From NCBI GenBank assembly GCA_015680685.1, contig MNCI01002736.1, forward strand, positions 154,611 through 218,610: a DNA stretch of 64,000 nt, given 5' to 3'. Positions 35,803-47,387 of the stretch are shown piece by piece. Position 1 is the first letter of the stretch; each line of letters opens with the position of its first letter. The notes beneath the pieces were generated by a model. That model made no database searches and was not told the DNA's origin. It saw only the letters and a list, made by a program, of their open reading frames with translations. Made by a program: the position numbers and the translations under genes. The stretch is from Gnetum montanum (taxonomy: Eukaryota > Streptophyta > Gnetopsida > Gnetales > Gnetaceae).

Positions 35803-36036
35803 ATTAAACTTATAAAACATAAAATGATAAAAATCATGTACCTCAATTATTCTTAAACCATATCCTTGAGTTTCACAAGTGTAGCTGGGAAGACAATGAA
35901 CATTCTCAACATCCATTTCACTTCCTAGAGGAACTAGTATAGTGGAGAACTATAGGTCCACAAAATTTGATTGCATTGTGTGTGAACACCTTAGTGATTC
36001 GTATGGTTGGGTGTGGGGTTACCTCATCACTCCTCA
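35803..36036 (+). repeat. Element B 3' LTR, last 234 bp only
   Basis: Aligns without gaps to 28418-28651 of the 5' LTR, with about 30 differences by eye, many of them transitions. The missing front of the LTR and the missing ORF3 region were presumably lost in one deletion whose left end is near 35802. Followed by the target repeat AAGGT (36037-36041). Confidence 0.88.
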
Positions 36037-36041
36037 AAGGT

Positions 36042-37512
36042 CTATATCCCCTCTTTCTAAATCATAGCTTCCCGTGTACACATTTCTAATTTTTATTCAA
36101 ACTTATATTATATTTCATGCCCATCATAATAATCTATATAGTTTTTTTATTATGTTCCAATTTAAAATTTAAATTTTAAAATGAAATGCAATTTTCTCCA
36201 ATCGATTGTGGGAATACATGGGCAAAGGTTTATGGTTTGCCATGTGTTGCAAGGAAGAGGGTTCATCATTCGTCACATTGCACCATCTCCGTTGTCATGG
36301 GTGCCATCTTGGTTAAGGGAAATGATGATGGTGATGTTGGTGTAGTTCCTGTTAATGTTAATGATGCCATTACGCATCATTAAACATTGTTGTTGTAGAA
36401 TTGTTGTCGTTGTGCATTGCTATTTGCTACATTATTACCACTACACCTACAACAAGGCAACAACAAACTCCATGCATGTGTTCTACTACCAATTGTATCG
36501 ACGATGCTACTATGTTACCACCATATCGTCCATTGCATCTGCAATTACCTTCAAAATTGCTACTTCCTCATGGTAGTTAGAATCCTAGGATGAATTGCAT
36601 CAAATATTGTCTATAATTGATGATGAGGCTGAGTTTGGGGTTGTGTTAGCGCTACAGTTGGGGCTGTACTTAGGTTTGTTGCTTGAAATAGTAGTTTTCT
36701 TTCATAGAGAGGAATCAGTTCATATTAGATGTAGATGATAACATAGGAAGGATGAGAGTTGCAAGCACATTTCACAAATGTTATTTATCCCAACCCTAAA
36801 GTAGGCATATTTCTTGGAAATTCTAATAAATTGTAGGCTCATCTTTACCACAATGTTCTATTGTACCTAGCAATTCAATTCTTGGACAAGAAATGTGGAT
36901 GTTACCTACTACTAGTAATGTTTAAATCTTTTGCAATGATAATGAGGATCAATAACTACAAAAAAATTCTATTAACCACATTCTTGGCTTTCTGAGTCAA
37001 TTCTCCTTTTAATCTTTAAAGGAAAATCCCTTGTTTGAATCATCCTCTTTGATGCAAGTTTTTTGTCTTCCTTTTGTTCATCGAATAGCTAGGCTACCCA
37101 AAACCTCTAAGCTATAGAATTAGGTGGTAGATATTGGTTTCTTGTGTATATATTTATAATATGGCTATGATGATTGGGTATTTTGGTGAGAAATTTTAAA
37201 GTCTTGCAATTTTTTTTTTGATTTTTCATGATTTCTTACTAAGGCATGTAATGATTGAAATTTCATTGGTGCCTAATAGATTTCTTTTCAAGAATTTCCA
37301 ATTTACCTTGGAATAGTAAACGAAAATGTCCTTAAGTGGAACATGTGGTCAATAGATAGCCAAAGCTAATTTACACTTCCAAATGATTACCATTTTACCA
37401 TCAACTAATAGATATGATTTGCATCATTTTCTTTTGGCAGCATAGGACCAATACTTATTCTCCCTTACACTTAAAAGAAAACTGATCCATCTAATGGTCA
37501 ACTGTGCTAACA
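36042..37512 (-). repeat. Element D left LTR, second part
   Basis: Continues the LTR interrupted by element B and aligns with 43739-45217. Ends TGCTAACA at 37505-37512, the inverted partner of the LTR start TGTTAGCA. Short frames inside are not conserved between the two LTRs. Confidence 0.85.
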
Positions 37513-37532
37513 TTTCATTCCCCCTCTTTTTT
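37513..37532 (-). other. Polypurine tract of element D
   Basis: On the minus strand AAAAAAGAGGGGGAATGAAA abuts the LTR. This is the expected plus-strand primer for a minus-oriented LTR element, and it independently confirms orientation and LTR boundary. Confidence 0.75.
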
Positions 37533-38049
37533 GTAGTTTTCACATGGAAAAATGAAAATATTCACTGATGCATATTGGCTAAGAAACAAAGATTTATTGG
37601 AAACATTTTCCTTTTTACATTGAAAACAAAAATCTCTTTTGAGGAAAACTTCCATTAAACTTAAGGTTTAATGGAATAAAAACCTCACTCCTAATAAAAC
37701 TTAGGAAACTGTACAAACAAATCCTTAGACTAACTATTCTATGGATGGGAAGAGAATAGTTAAAGTAACTCTTTTAGGAACTCTCATATTGAGAGTCCTT
37801 TCATATGTAATTTTAGTAGTGATAAATGCTCTTTCTTCCTTTTCTTGCTTAGTTGAAGCCTCAACTTGGTCTTCATCCTTGTCTTCAACAATAGTCTTTG
37901 CTTATTTTGCATCCAACTCTTTAGCTGCTGAATTTTGAGATTCTTTATTATTAGTTCCTTTAGTGTCTTAGGGCATTAAAGCCTCTCCCCAAGAATCATC
38001 TTTTCTAGACTCTCCTTGATTTTTAGCTTAAATGTTGCATTCATGAAAG
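37533..38049 (-). other. Element D region between integrase remnant and 3' LTR
   Basis: On the minus strand it reads as a charged Lys/Glu/Asp-rich segment (EDKDEDQVEAS) with stops. No integrase core motifs are found, so most of the integrase is deleted or this is a replaced tail. Confidence 0.4.
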
Positions 38050-38409
38050 CTACCCTAAACATTGCATTATATGTTGCATAGTAGACTGAGAAGATTCATA
38101 GAAAAAATTGGAATGATGATGGAATTGTTCTAAAATAGGACTAATTTGATCATTTTGAACACATTCTGACAAAGCCCCTCTAAAATTCCTTTTGAATAAA
38201 ATTCGATCTTTAATCACAAATTTATTTGCTCTCTTGAAGAAAGCTCTCTTTTGACTCATAATTAGATTATTGGGAATCTTTTGTCTATCAAGGAATTCTA
38301 CAATCTCATCATAATAGTTTTCTTCATGAGTTTTTAGTGCACATACTTCATCTTCTTTAACCATTAACTTGGGTAATTCCATTCCTTTAACAATTTTGCA
38401 TATTTCCAA
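38050..38409 (-). pseudogene. Element D integrase, N-terminal fragment
   Basis: A 119-codon open frame. The C-terminal half (VIKDRILFKRNFRGALSECV, LEQFHHHSNFF) follows the pattern of the segment before and into the H2C2 zinc-binding head of Ty3 integrases, where a Cys and His series is expected. Expected residues are partly replaced. It ends with a stop just after this head, and no DDE core follows. Confidence 0.6.
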
Positions 38410-38469
38410 TGGAAACTTGAAACCTTGAAGCTTTATGAGCGACTTCCCTCTCTTCAGTTCAATTTCATT

Positions 38470-39869
38470 TTAAGCCAAGAATTGTTTGACTACATGCTTA
38501 ATTAGCATAATATGAACTAATGAGCTTTCCAAATAATATTTGAAATGTTGAAGTCCCTTAATAACTACAAATTCTTGTTTCTCTAAGTCTGAATAATTTG
38601 GCTCTGAACCTTTTGATTGATATCCAAAAAATCTAATTGGTTCATCTTGACCTTCATTTCTTTGAGTTAGAATGGCAGCAACTGAATCATTTGATGCAAA
38701 AGCATATAACCAAAATTCTTCTTTCAATTTTGGTTTTACCAAGTAAGGTGCTTCTTGAATTGCTTTTTAATTTTTTCTATGGCTTTCTTTGATTCTAGTG
38801 TCTTCACTACTTGGATAACTATAGGATGCTCGATATTTTGTATTACTTTAATTCGAGAGTTATCTATAGCAATTCCCTCTTGATAGATCATATGGCCTAG
38901 TAAACTTCTAGATTTAACCCCAAAGATACATTTTGTAGGGTTTAATGAAATACCATACTCATGACATTTGTCAAAAACATGTTGTAGATGATCGATATGA
39001 TCTATTTTTCTTTTTGAAAAAATGGTGATATCATCCAAATAAACCACAACGAACTCACCTATTAAACCTTTAAAGGCTAAATCCATTGCTCTTTGACAAA
39101 TAGCTCCAACATTTGATAATCCAAATGACATTCTTTGGTAAGTGAAAGTTTTCCACTTGGTGATAAATGTTGTTTTATATCTGTCACCCTTATCTACCAT
39201 GATTTGATTATAACTTGAAAACCCATCTTGGAAAGAGTATACTTGACAACCTGATACTTTGATTGACATCTCATCAATTTTAGGAAGTGGGTATTTATCT
39301 TTTTCTAAGGCTTCATTCAAATTTCTAAAATCTACACAAAGCCTAATATCACCATTCTTTTTTCTTACTAATACAAGGTTAGTAAGCCATGTTGAATATC
39401 AAACCAAATATATGATTCGGGTTTGTAATAACTTCTTGATCTTAGCTTCCATAGCTGGCTTAAATGATGGATTAATTTTTTTTTTTGTTTTTGTTTAACT
39501 ATCTTGGAAATCTTCTATTAAAGGAATTTTATGTGTCATCACCTCTGGTTGGAAAGTTTTAAGATCATCATATGACCAAGCAAAATTTTTCAAATTATTT
39601 TTTAGGAGTAATAATAAATTTTGCTTGAAAGCTGAATTCTTTTCCTTTGTGACATTTAACATCTTTGGTATCTTAGTAGATCTAAGATTTAATACTTCAA
39701 AATCTTGATCATCTAGATTTTGTATATCTTTTCTAGTAAGCAAATTTTTACTAAATTCATATTTATAATCAATCACCTTTTTGGAAATTGAATGTCTCTT
39801 AAAACTTGATGTTGTTTTGGGTATGGTTTGACCTTTGAATTCTTGCTCGTTTTTTAAGAATCTAAGCAA
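38470..39869 (-). pseudogene. Element D reverse transcriptase and RNase H
   Basis: The leader reads NNLKNFAWSYDDLKTFQPEV, typical of the Tat-side gypsy RT leader. RT continues through KKNGDIRLCVDFRNLNEALE, KYPLPKIDEM, FQDGFSSYNQI, QRMSFGLSNVGAICQRAM and the catalytic YLDD at 39030-39041, then LQHVFDKCHEYGISLNPTKC. RNase H follows in the next frame (38742-38470): AAILTQRNEG, DEPIRFFGYQSKGSEPNYS, LEKQEFVVIKGLQHFKYYL. A few stops or frame shifts (near 39400 and 38740) interrupt otherwise long open stretches. The domains are well preserved compared with A and B. Confidence 0.85.
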
Positions 39870-39881
39870 TTAATCATCATC

Positions 39882-40487
39882 TTAAAATACTTGGAAATGC
39901 TTTATGCTATCTGGTAATGATGGCTGATGTTCTTTCTCAACTATTACCCCTTCATAACTTTCTATCTTTTTCACATCTAATGTTGAAGTTGCTTTTGCTA
40001 ATTCCTTTACTATATAATTATCCTTCCTATCTATATGTTTTATTTGGTAGTGATGAAATTGATCCAACATTTTGCAAACAAGTTGTTTATAAGATCATAA
40101 GAATGGACTTTTCGTGACACACATACCTTTAATCTATTCACAAACTAATCTTAAGTCTCCCTTAATGGTTATTTCCTTGATTTCCTTTCCAATTGTTGTC
40201 TTAATTCCAATACACAAAGCTTCATATTTGGCCTTGTTGTTCATACAAGGGAAAGATAGATGAATTGCATTGAATATTATTGGGGAATCATCTTTTACTA
40301 ATACTATTCCAACTCTTGCACCTTTGGAGTTACCAGAACCACCAAAGTACAGTTCCCATTTGCTCTCATTTTGAGATGATCCTTTTTCCAAGTTATCAAC
40401 TTCTTGAAGTGTGTAGATTTTGATTTTAAAAGATCTTGTTTTAATGACTTTATTCTTTCGAGTTAAAGTAATGTTTTCACTAATCAA
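39882..40487 (-). pseudogene. Element D additional RNase H, located before RT
   Basis: Reads WELYFGGSGNSKGARVGIVL, NNKAKYEALCIGIKT, IKEITIKGDLRLV, then QIKHIDRKDNYIVKELAKAT. This is the pattern of the second, 'archaeal-type' RNase H known from plant Tat/Ogre-like gypsy elements: YxDGS, NNxAEYEAL, GDSxLV, and ADxLAxxAS near the end. The first catalytic Asp is Gly (YFGGS), while the Glu in YEAL and the Asp in GDLRLV remain. A stop lies between the halves. In known Tat elements this domain normally follows the RT-RNase H; here it sits between protease and RT. Confidence 0.7.
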
Positions 40488-40694
40488 AGGTTCACTGTTT
40501 ATGTATATTTGATTTGGCTTTCCTTTCCAAGGTAGCTAGATATGTGAGTAATTCGTTGATATGTAACCTGAAAAATTCTTACTTCAACTTCAACTCAACA
40601 AAAGACTATGTGTATCTAGCATATCTTCCACTTGAATAGTTACTCTACTTTTGATACATGGTTCAAAAGTGATTTATAATAGAACATTTGGCAA

Positions 40695-40925
40695 CTAACC
40701 CACAATTTTTACTCTACTTTTGTCCACTTGAACAATCTTCTTATTTGATCTTTCAAGAATCAAACCAAGTTTCTTGCATATAGATAATGACATGATAGTA
40801 GAGGTAGCTCCAAAATCAATTAAACAATTGCGAAGATACTTGTTCTTTAACTTCATTATCAAAAGAAAAGGAGGAGCTTCTTTATTAAGAGTACAATCAT
40901 AGCTAGTTTTTCTTTTTCTCATCAT
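40695..40925 (-). pseudogene. Element D retropepsin-like protease
   Basis: Reads APPFLLIMKLKNKYLRNCLI, then DFGATSTIMSLSICKKLGL. It corresponds to the gypsy protease pattern LIDxGASxNxMPxxxxKKLGL, with Phe in the middle of the Asp-x-Gly box. A 76-codon open frame. It would cut Gag-Pol; the Phe substitution casts doubt on activity. Confidence 0.7.
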
Positions 40926-41885
40926 TGTTGGACATATAGCTTAACTCTGACTCTCCAACTCTCTTTTTACCTTTAATAAACTCTAAAGATTTTCTTTGTT
41001 GATCTCTAATCTATAGTAATTGATATATACTAATATTTTCCATGACATGTTTGAGATCTTCAATCAAATTATATTTTCCATCTTCATAAAAACTTGATTT
41101 CTTCATCCATTTATTAAAAGATTGATTTTGAGTACTCTACTCTACTTGATCTTCTTTACTTTTATTTTTCTCTCTTCTACTTGGTTAAAAAACCTTTCTC
41201 TTATTAGATGAGTTAGAAATAATGTTTGGAAGCCTAGAAGTAGTTAATCTTTCTTTTGATCTTACATTATACCCATTTTCTTCATTGTTATTACACTCTT
41301 CATCTAACGATATATCCACTTCAAAACTTAATAAGCAAGAAGTATTACTAGATCCATTACTAGAAGTTTTGCTTATGTAATGAACACTAGATAACTCATT
41401 ATCTAATTCAATATCAAGAAACTTGGATGTAACAAGATCACTTTCATCCTCATCTTTTATTAAGTTAGTATCTTGATGTTTATGTTTTATAATTTTCTTT
41501 TCTTCATTGCTCTTAACTTTTGCTTAAGCTTTTTCTAGTTTCACTACTTTGTTGGACAGGTCTCTCATTAACTGTTCTTTTTCAAATCCTTTGCTTTCTA
41601 ACTCTTGCTATGTCTTAACATGAGATGGCCTTAGTAATGTTTTAAGTTGAGCAAAATATTGCATAGGAATCATCATTTTATCTTTTTTTAGTTGTAATAA
41701 CCTCTTCATTGCTCAAGTTCAACTATTTTTCTAACTATATAGCTTCACTAAAGCAGTCATTTAATGTTATCAAGTTTGGAGTTCTTCTTAACCAAATTCA
41801 TGTATTGCGATTCACAACCTTAAGATAGGATGTTCATAAGCAGTTCATTTGATGGTCTATATTGTCTTTGAAAGAGCCCACAAAT
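40926..41885 (-). other. Element D gag-protease connecting region
   Basis: Minus-strand reading is Lys/Ser/Asn-rich with several stops and no domain recognised. No zinc knuckle was found by eye. It is presumed to be the decayed C-terminal part of gag. Confidence 0.4.
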
Positions 41886-42509
41886 TCATTGAAACTTAAT
41901 ACTGAAATCTCTAATTGACTCTTTAACTCCTTGATTAGCTTGTACTAGCCCATAGTATAGTTGTTGATCTAATTGATTTTTAAATTGGGCTAAGAAAATA
42001 TTTTTCATGTCATCCCAACTTGTGATATTATTGCTTGGCAAATTTGAATACCAAATTTGAGCCATATTCTTTAGATTTGCTACAAACAATCTACAAGCTT
42101 GATCATGGTGTTGAACATTTGCATGAGCTAAAGCTAACTCAAACATGTAGATGTATTCTTTAGCTAAGTAATATTTTCCAAGAATAAAAGGCTCGAGAAA
42201 ATATTTATAAAATACCTTAGGAATATTGTTGCAGTTTTGGAATCCTAATGGTGTAACTCTTTTCTAAGGATTTTCCATCCTATTAGAATTTCTTTTGATT
42301 GTTGAACTCTTATGCTTCTTTGACCTTCTCTTATAGACTAATAAATGAGACAGAAGGGGTTATCTCCTTACCCTTCTGGTTTTTACTTTAGTACTTGTTC
42401 CAAACTCAAGAACCTTTTTCTGTTCTTCTTCTAATGAATAATTAGTCTTATAATTAAGAATTTCTCTGGAACCTTTGAAATCTTCCAAACTATTAGTTTG
42501 CTTGGTCAT
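41886..42509 (-). pseudogene. Element D gag
   Basis: A plausible start is ATG at 42509 (MTKQTNSLEDFKG). The C-terminal open stretch 42146-41886 shows the retrotransposon gag core: AHANVQHHDQACRLFVANLK, QIWYSNLPSNNITSWDDMKN, IFLAQFKNQ, VKESIRDFSIKFQ. Two stops lie in the first part. Gag would form the particle that packages the element RNA. Confidence 0.72.
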
Positions 42510-42634
42510 GAACTAAAAATAATATCTAACTTTTTACACCCTTCTAGCAACAAAGAGCTATTGGTGTGCTAGGACTATTAGGCTTATGAACTTAGATGAC
42601 AAATTTTCAGCCCTCCTTTTAAGGCCAAAAGAAT

Positions 42635-45217
42635 TGTCAGCAACCATTTGGAACTACCAACATTGGAAGCCTCACGGCCTCATGACCTTGGAAAGTCATA
42701 GGATCAAAGGTGTTCTTCAAATAGGATTTAGGTGCTTGCTAGTCTCGAGCAATACTAAGGCCCAAATAAACTTAGTATTTATGAAACAAACTAATCATGA
42801 GTATGTTGTTGTGAATGTCGAAATGGTTAGGTTGTGTATGAAATTGTAATTGGCTATCATTAAAGAAATTCAGCTAACTTTGTCAAATACTGTGAGTTGT
42901 TGAAGATTCCTATTTTGTCCAATTACTTAGTTTATATGGTTCCTATAGTACATTACTTGTAATAGATAAAATTTTGCAAAAATGTTTGAGTACAATTCTA
43001 GCAATCTACTCCTAATTTTCCCTAGAGAGAAAGTTCCACAAGAAAATTAGAAATAGAGCAAGATTCAATAGACTTATAAAGAGAAAGAAAAGAAAGTAGA
43101 TTTGTGTAAAATCTCAAATATTTAAGCAAGATAAATTGATATGAGAAAATACTTTGCAATAAAACTATTCCAATTCAATCTCACTACAAATTGTCCAAAC
43201 CCTCTTAGCTCAATAGGAAACTTCATAAAAAAAAATCGTATTATACTACCAAAAATGCTGCATAAATCACATTAGCTAAGTAACTAGAACAAAATAGGAA
43301 GAAATGAACTCACAGGATTAAAAAAAAGTAGCCTAATTGATGTCTTTAGCAAGCCATGCTTTTATAATCTTCAAAGTTGCTTATTCAAATTTTTCTCCTT
43401 CCTTCCTTCTTCAATTCTACCTTTGAAGCCCCTTTTATAGTGACTTTAAAGTAGTTACAATAATTATGAGAAATTAAGGTTATTACAAATATATAGGAAT
43501 ATTAACTTATAACTACCTTAGAAGTTATAACTTTTATAGGAAGTTATTAGAAATTTGAGCTATGGTTGTTAAGTGTTTCCCTGATAAGAAATATCTTGGA
43601 AATGATCATAAGAAACCAAAATTAGAGAGATACATGCCATAGTTGGCAAGTGTCATGTCAAATGCAAACATTTAGGAGGTTTAGTTGTAGTTCTATACAC
43701 CTTTCATAGGAAATAAAATAATAATTAAAAATGAAGGTCTATATCCCCCCTTTATAAATCATAGCTTCTCATGTACGCATTTTTTTTATTTAAAATTTTA
43801 TTATATTTCATGCCCATCATCATAGTCTATATAGTTTTTTTTATTATGTTCCAGTCTAAATTTTAAATTTCAAAATGAAACGCGATTCTCTCCAATCGGT
43901 TGTGGGAACATAAGGACAAAGGTTTATGGTCTGCCATGTGTTGTAGGGAAGATGGTTCATCATTCACTACGTTGCATCATCTCCATCATCCTAGGTGTCA
44001 TCTTGGTTTAGGGGAATGATGATGGCAATGCTAGTGTAGTTCCTGTGAGTGTTGATGATGCCGCTACCCATCATTACACATCGTTGTTGCAACATTGTTG
44101 CTATTATGCATCGTTGTTTGCAACATTGTTGCTTCTACACTTGCCATAGAGCAACAACAGAATCCCTGCACACATTCTACTACCAACTATGCCAACAATG
44201 TCATCGCATTGCCACCATATCGTCTGTTTCGTCTGCATCTATTGCCTTCAAAATTATTGCCTCCTCATGGTGGTTAAAATCCTAGGAGAAACTACATCAA
44301 AGATTGTTTGCAATTGATGATGAGGCTGAGTTTGGGGTTGCATTAGCACTATAGTTGGGGCTGTACTTAGGTTTGTGGCTTGAAATAGCAATTTTCTTTC
44401 ATGGAGAGGAATCAATTCGTATCAGATGCTAATGATAATAGAGGAAGGATGAGAGTTGCAGGCACATTTCACAAATGCTATTTATCTCAACACTAAAGTA
44501 GGTGCATTTCTTGGAAATTATGATAAATTGTACACTCATCTTTACCACAATGATCTGTTATACCCAACAATTCAATTTTTGGACAAGAAATGTGGACATT
44601 TCCTGATTCCTCCAATTATTACTATTAATGTTTAAATCTTTTGCGATAATAATGAGGATCAATAACTACAAAAAAATTTTGGTAACAGCATTCTTGGCTT
44701 TTTGAGTCAACTCTCCTTTTAATATTTAAAGGAAAATCCCTTATTTGAATCATCCTCTTTGATGCGAGTTTTCTATCTTCCTTTTGTTCATCAGATAGCT
44801 AGACTACCCAAAACCTCTCAGTTGTAGAATTAGGTGGTAGATATCAATTTCTTGTTTGTATATTTAGAATATGACTATGATGATTGGGTATTTTGGTGAA
44901 GTTTTAGAGTCCTGTGTTATTTCTAATTTTCCATGATTTCTTGCTAAGGCATGTGATGATTGAAATTTCATCGGTGCCTAACAGATTTCTTTTTAAGAAT
45001 TTCCAATTTACCTTGGAATATCAAATGAAAATGCCCTTAAGTGGCACCTATGGCCAATAAATAGCCAAAGCTAATTTACACTTCCAAATGATTACCATTT
45101 TGCCATCAACTAATAGATACAATTTGCATCATTTTCTTTTGGCAGCATAGGACCAATACTTGTTCTTTCTTATACTTTTTAAAAAATTGATCCATCTAAT
45201 GGTCAAATGTGCTAATA
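42635..45217 (-). repeat. Element D right (5') LTR, with empty site for element B
   Basis: 2583 bp, starting TGTCAGCA and ending TGCTAATA (one change each from the left LTR ends). It runs uninterrupted across AAGGT at 43734-43738, exactly where element B sits in the left LTR. A minus-strand TATA box lies at 43432-43439. About 340 bp present in the left LTR is absent near 43260. Confidence 0.88.
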
Positions 45218-45515
45218 GTAGTGGCTCATAGTGCTCACAAAAACCCATTGGAAGCTTCTTTGATGTCCAGAAGCCTACAAGTAAATAAAAATGCAAGCCA
45301 CTTGAAGCATTAATTATTTTTAGAAGGCATTGTGAGTGGACTGTGATTCACAATGGTTTGTAGTGCTTATAAAAATCCACCAAAAGCCTCTGTAATGTTT
45401 GGAAGCCTGCAAATAAACAAAAATGCAAATCATCGAAAGCTTTCATTATTTCTAGAAGGCACAGCGAGAGAACTACGATTTGTAGTGGCTCGTAGTGCTC
45501 ACAAAGTTTGCAAAG
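45218..45515. repeat. Tandem array of about 130-bp units, continuation
   Basis: Resumes in mid-unit right after the element D LTR, with markers near 45233, 45367 and 45498 (spacing about 132 bp). Together with 25546-26401 it forms one array split by element D. Confidence 0.8.
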
Positions 45516-47387
45516 TTATAATAACATAACCAAAATGTCATTGAATAACAAAGTTTGCTAATAATTGATGCTTTAGGTAGATTATGAATTCTTTTAATAG
45601 ATAGCTAATCTCATGCCAAGTGAATAAATGATAAACAAGATATCACTAATTTCTTAAATAGATCATTAATCTTTCTTACATGAATGGGAACATGTTAAAT
45701 GAACAAATGATGACTTTTTTGAACTAAATATAGGACAAGATAACCTGTGGAACAATTAATAATAAATTCATTAAATCTATCCAATAGTGACTAAATTTAT
45801 TTTTTCATGACATCAATTACTTCTATTCTACAATTGGCCCCTCCTTTCCAATTTTGTAAGCTATGGTGAGGATTAAGGGTAAAGAAAAGAATAATGTGGC
45901 ACCTCAAGATCTCTCTCTTATTAATGTTAATGCCAAATCTTGGTAGACAAACAAACATAGAATCCAAAGATAATGTCACTAAAGAGTGGTCTTAAAATAG
46001 AGTATATTTGATTGGAGAAGTTGAAAGGAAATTAATCAAATAGATATTGAGATAATTGCACAAAAGTAATGCATGTAGCTAAAGAAACACTAAAGGCAAT
46101 TAAATTATTTGAATGTATAAACACAGCAAGTTAGAAAGTAAGTAAGCTTGATTTTTGTGCAAGCTTTCAAACTACCCAAATAGGCATACGGTCCAAGCTA
46201 GAGTTGCAATATTAAAAAATCAATGTCAAATTTATGTCATCTGGATGAATCAATTTGACAAACCCATAGACATGATTACAGATGTTGAAGGAAAGACAAA
46301 GTTTGAATCTCTAAATTAGTTTTTGAAAATTAGCTTGGAACTATCCTTGGTATTTGACAATGATGGCACTTATAATGACAAAAGCAATAAACCTAAAGCC
46401 TTTTATGAAATCATGGCATGAAAAGTGGAGATGCAAATTTTAATATCAATACACTATGGAGAATTCAAGTCTTATGTAATTTCTACTATTATTTTTCAAT
46501 TAGTTCCCCTTCCTTGATCTAGAGGAAGTTCTGCTAGAATGAATTAGAAAGTAAGTACAAGTTCATGAAATTTATTTCCAGTACTATTGTTATATTCATT
46601 GAAGTTATGGAAAGTGCATGACATTAGAATTAAAAAATATAAATGCTAATTCACTATCTAGTAGCTTCTATAAAAATAAATGCATCAAGACATATGAAAC
46701 ATATCTTACTTTTGGATGAAGAGAAATACATGTGATTAGAATTTGTACTATGGTCCAGGGAATTAGAAAGATGTTCATTTTGCATTACATGTGTGGAGAA
46801 AAATAGATGTACATCATGATAACACTAACAGATGAAATAGCAAAGCAAGCCAGCAATGAAAATGAGATAAGCACTCATTGCACAAATAAAACATTATTAA
46901 GATTTAGTTAGTTTATATTAAAGTTATCCAATCAATGAAAATGTAAAACATGATTAATTTGCAAAACATAAATGAACTTTCACTGTGCAACCTGAGACTA
47001 TCCTTTTGAATTTGAGAAAGATGAAACTCGTTCCACTAGATGATAAAATTTAGGATAGATAGAAACTAGAGAAATAGAAAGATGCTGCATAATATTCAAA
47101 CATAATTGTCATATTTCTAGCAATGAATGAAAATGCATATTCATCTAGGAATCAGATATTGAACATATTACAGACATTGTCCTATCTAAAAATTAGCAAT
47201 TAGCCTATCTTATAATTGTATTAGCAAAAAGCATATTGACATTTAAAGCCTATATTTTTTTATTATCTCAAGTAACCATTGTATATGAATAGTATGCTAG
47301 CATCTCATTGGTCTCTTAAAAAACATTTGAAGCAACCCAACAAGTCAATAGGATGCTTCCTCTCATTAGCTAGTAAATGAACCTTAG
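45516..47387. other. A+T-rich sequence, nothing recognised
   Basis: No frame longer than about 60 codons with recognisable content, and no LTR or terminal repeats found. A short stretch near 46400 translates to a plausible protein-like string with stops but matches no family I know. Confidence 0.4.

Larger units (their letters stand above)
27858..36036 (+). mobile_element. Ty3/gypsy element B, nested in element D LTR
   Basis: Starts TGATGAAT and ends with a partial LTR ending TCCTCA, bounded by AAGGT on both sides (27853-27857, 36037-36041). The unoccupied site survives in the right D LTR at 43734-43738. Contains a 5' LTR, tRNA-Asp-type PBS, gag, protease, RT, RNase H, integrase, a spacer, and then only the last 234 bp of the 3' LTR. 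An ORF3 region like that of elements A and C is missing, removed together with most of the 3' LTR after insertion. Most frames have stops. Confidence 0.88.
26402..45217 (-). mobile_element. Ty3/gypsy element D (minus strand), interrupted by element B
   Basis: Two long direct repeats flank a minus-strand gag, protease, RNase H, RT and partial integrase. Left LTR: 26402-27857 plus 36042-37512; right LTR: 42635-45217. The left LTR starts TGTTAGCA and ends TGCTAACA, with a polypurine tract next to it on the minus strand (37513-37532). The flanks ATAGT (26397-26401) and GTAGT (45218-45222) fit a 5-bp target duplication with one change. The internal part is only about 5.1 kb and lacks most of the integrase. 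No convincing primer site is seen next to the right LTR. A Tat-like lineage is suggested by the additional RNase H. Confidence 0.85.

Noticed and set aside
36186-36576. Frames rich in His/Tyr/Val inside the element D LTR (also 44049-44285)
   Set aside because: The homologous LTR copies do not preserve the same frame, so these are chance readings.
42560-42634. Primer binding site of element D
   Set aside because: The minus-strand sequence next to the right LTR (ATTCTTTTGGCC...) does not match the tRNA-Asp or initiator-Met complements, and I could not assign any tRNA.
26402-45217. Segmental duplication instead of LTRs for the 2.6-2.9 kb repeats
   Set aside because: TGTTAGCA/TGCTAACA ends, an adjacent polypurine tract, minus-strand pol between the copies, and near-matching 5-bp flanks fit LTRs better.
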